From the NCBI RefSeq assembly GCF_000764185.1, contig NZ_JQEC01000044.1, positions 1-64,000 on the forward strand: 64,000 nt of DNA, in the 5' to 3' direction. This document shows, piece by piece, positions 1 through 8,500 of the stretch. Numbering within the stretch: position 1 is the first letter of the stretch; each line of letters starts with the position of its first letter. The DNA comes from Colwellia psychrerythraea. Its GTDB lineage: Bacteria; Pseudomonadota; Gammaproteobacteria; Enterobacterales; Alteromonadaceae. Made by a program: the position numbers and the translations under genes. The notes under the pieces are model-generated. The model did no database searches and was not told where the DNA came from. It was given only the letters and a program-made list of their open reading frames with translations.

Positions 1-380
1 ATTAATTTGGCAGGTAAAAAATTTAACATATATAAGTAATAACTAATAATAATAGATAGATGATACGTATAACGTTATTTAATCATGATTTAGCTATTAA
101 TTATATTTTTTTATTATCAACTCATCGGCCAATTCATTTTAATATAACGCTATCAGTGAAAAACATATCATGAGTGAAAAATGATCGCTTTTATTTTATC
201 ACCACCTATTTACACTTTTTTTACTAAAGTAAGATGACAAAACAGAGGTTTACCTGCATAAACCTTATTAAACAACTAAAAACATACCTTATACTGAATT
301 ATTATGCATAAACATCTTTATTTATTGAGTTTTTACTCAGTTTCTTGCATAATTAAGAAAGCATCATGAAAGGAGATAAA
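1..380. other. AT-rich intergenic region upstream of proB
   Basis: No convincing gene is visible on either strand. The stretch is very AT-rich and presumably holds the proB promoter, but no clear sigma70 pair stands out. A small inverted repeat (TGAGT-ttt-ACTCA) lies near 325-338. The proB ribosome binding site is at 370-375. Confidence 0.5.
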
Positions 381-1478
381 ATGAACTTTAACAGAGCTGT
401 AATCAAAGTTGGTAGTGCCCTAGTTGCACCTACTCGCGATGGTTGTAGCGGACAGTACATCTTAGCAATTGCGCAATTCATCACTAAATGCCAGCAACAA
501 GGTAAAGAGATCATTTTAGTTTCATCTGGTGGTGTTGCCGCTGGCCGAACTGTTATTCAACATGGCTCGCCAAAACTATCACTCTCCACTAAAAAAGCCA
601 TGGCCAGTGTTGGTCAAATGCAAATGATGGCAAATTGGCAGCGTTTCTTTGATGTTCCCTGCAGCCAGATACTTATTACCCAAAACGATTTAGCCGATAG
701 AGAACGTTATATAAGTATTCAAGAAACTATTAGGATTCAATTAGCTAATGGTGTGTTACCTATCGTAAATGAGAATGATACTGTCACCACTAAAGATCTT
801 ACCATAGGTGATAATGATAATATTGCCGCACTAGTTGCTCAGGCGTGTGATGCTGATAGTTTATTCATCTTAAGTGATATTGATGGTGTTTTTACCAAAG
901 ACCCAAAAATCAATGATGATGCGGTATTAATCCCTGATATTGAAAAAATAACTGATGAAATTTATGCTATGGCTGGTACAAGCCGAAATCCTTTAGCCAG
1001 TGGCGGAATGAAAACCAAAATACAAGCAGCTGAAAAGGCCGTTGAACACGGTATCAATACCTATATTATTAACGGCACTAAAAGTGAAGTATTTAGCTCT
1101 CTTTTAGCGCAAGTGAACCCCGGTACTCGTTTTGCTGCAGATAAAGACATTATTACCGCGAAAAAGCACTGGCTCAAACATACCTTAAAAAGCCAAGGTA
1201 AAATTAAACTCGACCCTGGCGCTGTTAACGCCGTTGTTAACAAAGGAGCCTCTTTATTACCTGCTGGTATAAAGTCAGTAACTAATAGATTTAAGGCAGG
1301 TGATGCCATCGAGCTCATTGACGCAGATAACAATGTAGTGATCGCCAAAGGCATAACCTTATATAGTCACTATGACCTGAAAAGAATAATGGGCAAACAC
1401 AGTGATGATATAACCGCTATTTTAGGGCATGATTATGGCGATGTTGTTGTGCATCGCGATGACATGGTTATTTTATAA
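381..1478 (+). CDS. proB: glutamate 5-kinase
   Basis: Catalyses the first step of proline synthesis in the cytoplasm, ATP-dependent phosphorylation of glutamate to gamma-glutamyl phosphate. An amino acid kinase domain fills about residues 1-250, with motifs VSSGGVAAG, NENDTV, GDNDNIAALVA and GGMKTKIQAA. A PUA domain follows at about 275-350, as in full-length ProB. I place the start at the ATG at 381 because an AAGGAG site ends six bases before it; an upstream in-frame ATG at 366 precedes that site. The resulting 365 residues match the roughly 367 of E. coli ProB. proA follows after 43 bp, so the two are probably one operon. Proline feedback inhibition is a family property and is not readable here. 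Confidence 0.96.
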   Translation: MNFNRAVIKVGSALVAPTRDGCSGQYILAIAQFITKCQQQGKEIILVSSGGVAAGRTVIQHGSPKLSLSTKKAMASVGQMQMMANWQRFFDVPCSQILITQNDLADRERYISIQETIRIQLANGVLPIVNENDTVTTKDLTIGDNDNIAALVAQACDADSLFILSDIDGVFTKDPKINDDAVLIPDIEKITDEIYAMAGTSRNPLASGGMKTKIQAAEKAVEHGINTYIINGTKSEVFSSLLAQVNPGTRFAADKDIITAKKHWLKHTLKSQGKIKLDPGAVNAVVNKGASLLPAGIKSVTNRFKAGDAIELIDADNNVVIAKGITLYSHYDLKRIMGKHSDDITAILGHDYGDVVVHRDDMVIL

Positions 1479-1521
1479 CCAGCTGAACCAACATAAACAA
1501 ATTTTCGAGAAGAGATGCAAA

Positions 1522-2778
1522 ATGATCGACTTTAATATCGCCACTATGGCAAAAAAGGCTAAAACTGCCAGCAGAGCTGCTGCTCAACTTAACAGTAGTG
1601 AAAAAAACACTTTGTTAAATGCCATTGCCACTGAGATTGAAAATAATAGTGATATTATTATTCAAGAAAACAGCAAAGACATAAGCGCTGGTCGCGAGAA
1701 AGGTTTAACACAAGCCATGCTTGACCGTTTGGTATTAACAGAGCAAGGCATTAAAGAAATTGGTTCGGCTATTCGCGAAATTGTCGCTTTAACCGATCCG
1801 GTTGGGGATATTGATAAGTTATCATTACGTCCTAATGGCATTCAAGTAGGTAAAATGCGGATCCCTCTTGGCGTTATTGCTATGATTTATGAAGCCAGAC
1901 CTAATGTTACTGCCGAAGCTGCTGCCTTATGTATTAAATCAGGTAATGCGGTAATTTTACGAGGTGGCTCAGAGGCTATTCACTCGAATTTAGCCATCGC
2001 AAAATGTTTACATCAAGTATTAACAACCCATGGTGTTGATGCAAATATTGTTAGTGTGATCCCTGATACCAGCCGTAGTGTTATTGAAGAATTATTACAA
2101 CAAAGCGATACCATTGATTTAGTTATTCCACGCGGCGGCGAAGGTCTGATCCGTTATGTTAGTGAAAATAGTCGTATTCCTGTTATTCAGCACTATAAGG
2201 GCGTTTGTCACTTATATATAGATAAACATGCTGACTTAACTAAGGCTGTCGATATTTTAGTAAATGGTAAGACCCAAAAGCCTAGTGCTTGTAATGCCTT
2301 TGAAACGGTATTAGTACATGGCGATATCAGTGACGAATTTTTACCTTTAGCGGCGAAAGCACTTGAGGATGCAGCTCAAGTTAAAATACATGCCTGTAAA
2401 AATAGTATTGGTTATTTTACCCACGCTGAATTAGCGAGCCAAGAAGATTATCACGCGGAATATTTAGCCCAAGAAATAGCCGTTAAGGTAGTTAGTAGTT
2501 TTGATAACGCTATTAGCCATATCAATGAGTTTACCTCTGATCATACTGAAGTCATTATTAGCCAAGATATTTCACGCAGCCAGAAATTTGTCCGCCAAAT
2601 CAACTCTTCGGTTGTTATGGTAAACGCGTCTTCACGTTTCTCCGATGGAAATCAATTAGGTTTAGGCTCAGAAATAGGCATTTCAACCAGTAAGTTGCAT
2701 GCTTATGGACCTATGGGTCTTGAAGCATTAACCACAGAAAAGTTTGTTGTTTTTGGTGATGGTCAAATTAGAGCATAA
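1522..2778 (+). CDS. proA: glutamate-5-semialdehyde dehydrogenase (gamma-glutamyl phosphate reductase)
   Basis: NADPH-dependent reduction of gamma-glutamyl phosphate to glutamate semialdehyde, the second step of proline synthesis and the substrate partner of ProB. It is an aldehyde dehydrogenase-fold protein with the catalytic cysteine in KPSACNAFETV, the IYEARPNVT segment and the C-terminal GPMGLEALTTEKF motif. I chose the ATG at 1522 (MIDFNIATMAKKA), giving 418 residues against 417 in E. coli. A longer frame opening at 1429 would overlap proB and adds a non-homologous hydrophobic segment. The last 17 or so codons are repeated twice downstream of the stop (see the repeat at 2725-2992), yet the gene itself looks complete. 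Confidence 0.96.
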   Translation: MIDFNIATMAKKAKTASRAAAQLNSSEKNTLLNAIATEIENNSDIIIQENSKDISAGREKGLTQAMLDRLVLTEQGIKEIGSAIREIVALTDPVGDIDKLSLRPNGIQVGKMRIPLGVIAMIYEARPNVTAEAAALCIKSGNAVILRGGSEAIHSNLAIAKCLHQVLTTHGVDANIVSVIPDTSRSVIEELLQQSDTIDLVIPRGGEGLIRYVSENSRIPVIQHYKGVCHLYIDKHADLTKAVDILVNGKTQKPSACNAFETVLVHGDISDEFLPLAAKALEDAAQVKIHACKNSIGYFTHAELASQEDYHAEYLAQEIAVKVVSSFDNAISHINEFTSDHTEVIISQDISRSQKFVRQINSSVVMVNASSRFSDGNQLGLGSEIGISTSKLHAYGPMGLEALTTEKFVVFGDGQIRA

Positions 2779-2992
2779 GTTTATTAAACATAGATTCAAG
2801 TATACCTATGGAACTCTTATTAGCTATTAAAGCACTAACCACAGAGACGTTTGTTGTTTTTGGTGATGGTCAAATTAGAACGTAAGTTTATTAAACATAG
2901 ATTCAAGTATACCTATGGAACTCTTATTAGCTATAAAAGCACTAACCACAGAGACGTTTGTTGTTTTTGGTGATGGACAAGTTAGAACCTAG
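2725..2992 (+). repeat. 107-bp tandem duplication of the proA 3' end (2.5 copies)
   Basis: Unit 1 starts at 2725 inside proA, unit 2 at 2832, and a partial unit 3 at 2939, so the period is 107 bp. Each unit encodes nearly the same C-terminus in frame with its own stop: ALTTEKFVVFGDGQIRA, then ALTTETFVVFGDGQIRT, then ALTTETFVVFGDGQVRT. Copies 2 and 3 share changes (EK to ET, A to T) that the true gene lacks, so they look like a diverged allele rather than a fresh slip. The spacer half of the unit is almost identical between copies 1 and 2. From 2993 to 3171 only a hairpin at 3019-3054 is visible. Confidence 0.9.
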
Positions 2993-3018
2993 AATTAGAC
3001 TTTGATCTATTCAGTAAA

Positions 3019-3054
3019 CCTCAAGTTCATTGATAATTAACATTGCACTTGAGG
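3019..3054 (+). terminator. possible terminator of proBA
   Basis: Perfect 8-bp inverted repeat CCTCAAGT / ACTTGAGG with a 20-base loop, about 240 bp beyond the proA stop. The T-tract after it is poor (tcttaat), so this is weak. Confidence 0.35.
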
Positions 3055-3171
3055 TCTTAATACCGAAAATGACATTCGTCACTTTGCACCATTGCCATTG
3101 CCTTAAAGCATTATAGCCAAAGAGCAGATCCCCCTGTTCGCTACTAATAATCACTCAATGAAAAATCACGT

Positions 3172-5574
3172 TTATCTCGCGTCACTTACCTGAAATGTGA
3201 TCATGTCACTATTGCCATGTGAGTCTATCACTGCAATTTGTTGCTCACCATAACTCTTAGCAGCATAAAAAAAGCTTTGTTTACTCGCTAAACTTTTTAT
3301 AAAGCTGCCATTATGATACCAATCAAGCTGCCCGCTACTGCCCAAAACTGAAAAATTGATTACCGGTGGTTTATTAACACTGAGACTTATTATTTCGCTG
3401 TTTTTCGCTAAGCCTACTATTTTAATATCGCCAAAGTTTGGTGTCGTGATATTGCTACAGCGTTGGCTTTTTTTCGGTAACATTGCCGCACGGGTGAACT
3501 TTTTCGGTAACCAAGGTTCAAGTGATTTTGGCCACAACGCCATATACTTTTTGGTTTTCTCTTCAGGACAAGCAAAGTCAGTCAATAGCCCAGTTGCTGT
3601 TTCTTGCCAATAAGGCTGTGGGTTCATGTGCCATTTATCATGATTGATCGCGGTTAATGAATTTGGGGTTAATCCTGCAAGGGTAAATGCTTGATGTGAA
3701 ACGTGGCATAAACCTTCAGCTGTCTGCTTTTTGCTTTTACCTAGTGGCCAGCAGATCTCTGTTGTGTCGACTTTTTCAGGCTTATTAAGCCAAACATGGT
3801 CATTTTGATGCAGTACATCTGAAATATTAAATAACAGCGGTGCTGCCGTTAAGCCGCCATAGTGACCCGGTTGAGGAGTTCCATCAGGACGTCCGAGCCA
3901 AACACCCAGGGTATATTTTGCACTTGTGCCAATAGCCCATGCATCTCTAAAGCCATAACTGGTGCCTGTTTTCCAGGCGATATCATTAGTAGTTCTGCGA
4001 ATATTTTCACTTAATAAAGCATTGGGCCTAGGGTTATCAATCAGCATTTTATAGGTGATCCAGGCGGCGTTTTCACTCATCAGATAACGTGGTGAATCAA
4101 CCATTTTCTTTTGACTTGTATCCTGATGATGAGCAGTCACTGGCTCAGTGTAATAACGAGGTGATAATACTTTTCCTTGATTGCTCAAACTTGAATAAGC
4201 TTGTACTAATTGCCATAAACTGATGCCGGTGCCACCTAGCGCAATAGATAAATTAGGTTTTGCTGCTTTAGGTAAGGTTAATTTAATACCTGCTGATGCT
4301 AATTGATTATAAAAATTTTTCGCACCTAAATGCTCAAGTACTTGTACTGCAGGCACATTTAAGGATCGTTGTAAGGCGCTTTGTACACTTACCGGACCAC
4401 TGAATTGACCGGTAAAGTTTTCTGGTTTGTAATCAGAATAATAACGAGGACTATCGTTTAGCAAGCTATGAGAATGTATTAAACCTTTATCAATCGCACT
4501 AGCGTAGATAAAGGGTTTTAAGGTTGAACCCGGTGAGCGAATAGCGCTGATCATATCAACATTACTAAAACGGGATTTATCATTAAAATCAGCCGAGCCA
4601 ATATAAGCTTTTACCGTGCCTTTTTTATTATCAATAACCAATACTGCGGCGGAGCTTTTATCTGGCTGATTACTAATAAAGTTTTTTAAGAGGTCTTCAA
4701 GACCGATCTGCAAATCATAATCTATGGTGCTGGTAATGTGTTTTTGTTGCGGAAATTCTTGTATCAATTTTCTTGCCAGCAAAGGCGCATAATTAGGTCT
4801 GCTTGGCTTAGCCGCAAACACTTGTTCTTTTTGGGCACTTTTTATTATTGCAGCAGACCATATTTGCTGACTAGCTAGTCGTTTTAGTACCTTATTACGT
4901 GCTTTTTCAGCTCTCTTTGGATAACGGTCAGGGCGTATTTTTGATGGGCTTTGCGGTAATACCACCAACAATGCTGCTTCAGCATGGCTAAGTAGTTTTG
5001 CTGACTTTCCTAAATAAGCCTGACTTGCCGCTTCAACACCTTCAACAGTACCGCCAAATGGTGCGTAGTTTAAATAAAGTGTTAAAATCTGCTCTTTCGA
5101 CAAACTTAGCTCTAATTGCAGTGTCCTTAATATTTGTACTAACTTCCCAGAAATAGTGCGGCTATGAGGATGTAAAATACGTGCAACTTGCATGCTAAGG
5201 GTTGAACCGCCAGAAACGATACAGCCACAACGCCAATTTAAATATAAAGCGCGTAATAATGACACTGGATTTACGCCAAAATGCGACCAAAAATACTGGT
5301 CTTCATAGGTTAATAGCGCTTGAATATAAAGTGGTGAAACTGAGCTAAGGTCAGCTTGTTGGCGCCATATGCCATTGCTATCAGCAAAAGCGCGCAGCGC
5401 ACGACCGTCATCAGCATAAACCACTTGAGCAAAGCTCTTTTGTGCTTTAGGAATATTAAGAGGATAGGCGAGATGTAAGCAGTAAAATAATAGCAACATG
5501 CTAGCGATAATGGTGCCGAGCCAAAATCGCTTAGTGCCTGCCGCTTGCTTTATTTTATAGGTTGGTAATTTCAA
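3172..5574 (-). CDS. pbpC: penicillin-binding protein 1C
   Basis: Bifunctional peptidoglycan synthase, anchored in the inner membrane and acting in the periplasm. A membrane segment at about 20-38 is followed by a GT51 glycosyltransferase domain with EDQYFWSHFG (Glu91) and GGSTLSMQVAR. The transpeptidase domain has SxxK at Ser350-Lys353, a SLN motif and KTGTS near 535. The C-terminal part matches the extra domain typical of PBP1C. The frame overlaps the 3' end of the upstream macroglobulin gene by 20 bp, and the only plausible start there is a TTG at 5574 with no clear ribosome binding site, suggesting translational coupling. The length of 800 is close to E. coli PbpC (770). The pbpC-yfhM pairing is conserved in many Gram-negative bacteria. 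Confidence 0.93.
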   Translation of the reverse strand: MKLPTYKIKQAAGTKRFWLGTIIASMLLLFYCLHLAYPLNIPKAQKSFAQVVYADDGRALRAFADSNGIWRQQADLSSVSPLYIQALLTYEDQYFWSHFGVNPVSLLRALYLNWRCGCIVSGGSTLSMQVARILHPHSRTISGKLVQILRTLQLELSLSKEQILTLYLNYAPFGGTVEGVEAASQAYLGKSAKLLSHAEAALLVVLPQSPSKIRPDRYPKRAEKARNKVLKRLASQQIWSAAIIKSAQKEQVFAAKPSRPNYAPLLARKLIQEFPQQKHITSTIDYDLQIGLEDLLKNFISNQPDKSSAAVLVIDNKKGTVKAYIGSADFNDKSRFSNVDMISAIRSPGSTLKPFIYASAIDKGLIHSHSLLNDSPRYYSDYKPENFTGQFSGPVSVQSALQRSLNVPAVQVLEHLGAKNFYNQLASAGIKLTLPKAAKPNLSIALGGTGISLWQLVQAYSSLSNQGKVLSPRYYTEPVTAHHQDTSQKKMVDSPRYLMSENAAWITYKMLIDNPRPNALLSENIRRTTNDIAWKTGTSYGFRDAWAIGTSAKYTLGVWLGRPDGTPQPGHYGGLTAAPLLFNISDVLHQNDHVWLNKPEKVDTTEICWPLGKSKKQTAEGLCHVSHQAFTLAGLTPNSLTAINHDKWHMNPQPYWQETATGLLTDFACPEEKTKKYMALWPKSLEPWLPKKFTRAAMLPKKSQRCSNITTPNFGDIKIVGLAKNSEIISLSVNKPPVINFSVLGSSGQLDWYHNGSFIKSLASKQSFFYAAKSYGEQQIAVIDSHGNSDMITFQVSDAR

Positions 5575-8500
5575 TGGTATTTAGGGTATTGCCCACGGCG
5601 TTTTTATCGGGTTGATACATGTTTTCAACTAACGGGGCTGGTACTAGGTATTTTCCAGGTGTTACCGCGCGAGCTAAATAAAATAAGTAACTAGTGCCTC
5701 GATAACCGACATCAATCGCAGCGACATAACGATCGTCTCTAAATTCTTGATGTAAGATCTTGGTTTTCTTTTGCCACTCACTGGCAGGTTTACCGTCAAA
5801 GAAAATGCTGTCGAGTTTAATTGCGTGGCTTAAATTCTGATTCTCTAATTCTAAGCCAGCTGGTAATAAATCAACCACTAATAAGTCCGGGCTTCGGCGC
5901 TTAGAATAAACACGAATAGCCACTAGTACCATGTCGCCAACTTTTAACTTACTGGCATCTATCTGCTGACCTTTACTATCGTAGTAGTCTCGTTCAATAG
6001 TCAAATCTCCAGTTGTTGCTTGCGGTTTTGTTTTACTAACACCTTGATAAGAAAAGTTAACATACAGACGATCAGCCGAGTTGTTTGTTAAGCTTAATTC
6101 TTGCTGTAAGTCAGTTGCTGATAATTTTTGACTGTAAGCGCCTGCTTTTTTAATCACCGATTCCGCTTGATTAAAGTTAAGTTGCGCTTGCCAATCTTTT
6201 TGCTTACCTTGCTCTAAAGATATGCTGGCAAGGAAAAGTGCATTGCGCTCTTGTGTACTTAAATACTTTTTATCGGCGAGTATTTTTGAAAGTGCTAGTG
6301 CTGTATCAAAGGCATAATTAAGTTGATATTGATGTTTAATTAATAAGTGAATAATCAGCGCTTGGTCGCGAATAACCGAACCATAATCACTTAAATATTT
6401 AGTCCCACGCTCAAGCACTACAGCTTTATCAAACATGGCTTGGCTGTTCACGTCATCACCTTGGTTTTTAAGCGCTAAGGCTAAGTGAATTAATGCTAAC
6501 TGACTTTCAGCATCTTTGCTTTTATGTTTAGCCAGATCACGTAACTTGGCTAGTGACGCTTTATTGTGTCGAGATAAAACATAACCCGCATAAGCACGGT
6601 AAGCAAAGTCGTAATGTTTAACTGATTCTGACCAACGGTTGGTATAAGTACCATTTTGATTTTTTAAATAAGTAGTTAAGCGAGCCATTGTTTTTTGATA
6701 TTGCTGGGAATTTACTTCAATACCTTGTTCTTTAGCATCCGTTAAAAAGTCACCCACGTAAGCGGTTAACCAATGCTCTTCTTGGCTGGTATTGCTCCAT
6801 AAGCCATAACTACCATTTTTCAATGCTTTGGCTTGAATGCGTGATAAACCATGGTTAATGCTTGCTAAGCGATTTTTATTAGTCGCATTTTTTAAATCAA
6901 GGGAGTCTAGTATTTCTTTATTAGCGTATAACCAGGGGTAGGTTGAACTGGTCGATTGCTCTAAACAGCCATAAGGATATTTTAGTAAATGTTTCATTTG
7001 CTCGCGGCTGTTAAATTCAACCCTATTATTTACCGATAACACCGCTTCCAAAGTATCTGCTTTTAAATGAGCGTAATCACTTGGGCTAAAACTAAAAGAC
7101 TGATCTTTAGCTAAGGTGGCATTTTTATACTCAATTAACGCTGGATAGGCTGAGCGTACGGCTATATGCCAGTTTCTATCGATAGGATAGCCCTCAACCC
7201 CTTTTACAATGAGTGATACTTTTGCTCGCCCTTCTTGGCTACCAACCGAAACAGGGTAGATCAAGGTGGTTTTTTCTTTCGCAGCTAAAGTGACTTCTTG
7301 GCTATTGCTAGCAGTAGCCTCGCTGTTAGAATTGGCACGGCTAAGACTAACTGGCTCAGTAGTGGTTAAAGCCACGGTTAAGGTTTGCATTTGTTCGGTA
7401 GAATTATGTAAATCAAGGGCAAAAGTTGACTGGTCACCGGTTGCTAAAAAGCGTGGCATGGCTATTTGACTAACAATAGGTGCAGCGATAGTCATTTCAC
7501 TTTCTGCGGAGCCAAATTTATCATCAGTAAAGGCAATAGCCATTAAGCGTACTCTGCCGTTAAAATCAGGAATATTAAAAGCGGCAGTTGCGTAACCCTT
7601 GTTATCGACAGTAACTAAACCACTAAAAAGCGACAGTATTTGTACTTCAGCTTGCGCTTTTTTACCGCCGCGACTTAATTCGGCATCACCACCAAATTTT
7701 TGTTTCGCTAGTGGTGCATCATTTAATTCAATTAAGTTTTGATACAAGTCTCGGCTATCTACTTGAAAACGTCTTGGCTCAAAAAAGAATTTATGAACAT
7801 CAGGTGTATCAAAGTCGGTTAGGCTTAAAACGCCAACATCAACCATAGCCAAGGTTAATTTTGCTTGTTGATTAGCATGACCATCCACTTTTACTTTAAC
7901 TTGGTAACTTTGGTTAGGATAAATTTCCTCAGCAGATTCTATCTCAAGCTCAAGCTTACGTGACTCGCGGTTAAGTGGTAAATGAATTAAACCAATGGCA
8001 CGTGTTGGCGTAATGCGTTTTTTATTATCACCGTACTGTAAATGAACTACTGAGGCATATATGTCATGACGTTGCCACTGCTCATCAATCTCTATTGCAA
8101 CATTTAGCCCTTCTGCTGGTATGGTAATCCGTTGAGAATGAAGCAGTTTGTTAGACTCTATCAGCAGTAATGCTTCACCTGCTTTTGGTGGCACTATGCT
8201 TAACTGCGCAATATCACCTGCGTTATAGGATTCTTTATCCCAGGCAAGAGATACTTTGTCTGGGCGAGCCGCTTGTGATGATGATTGATTATTTCGCCAT
8301 GAGCTGTACCAGTCATAACCGGCAAAAAACCGCACACTGGTCATAGTTTTAGTTTCAGCATCACTAATTTCTAAACGATAGCGGCCATATTCAACGGGCA
8401 CATCTAATTGACTGGCTTTATTGGCATTAGTATCCACAGAACTATTATATTCAACAAATTCGCTGTCTGACCAACGATAATGCCAGCCCTCACTATTGTT

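Noticed and set aside
1061..1354. Antisense open frame inside proB (and similar ones inside pbpC, yfhM, ilvD, comM and cusA)
   Set aside because: They lie opposite well-conserved genes, have no ribosome binding sites and no family features; they reflect codon bias on the real strand.
1429..1521. N-terminal extension of proA
   Set aside because: It overlaps proB, adds a hydrophobic non-homologous stretch, and the ATG at 1522 gives the family length.
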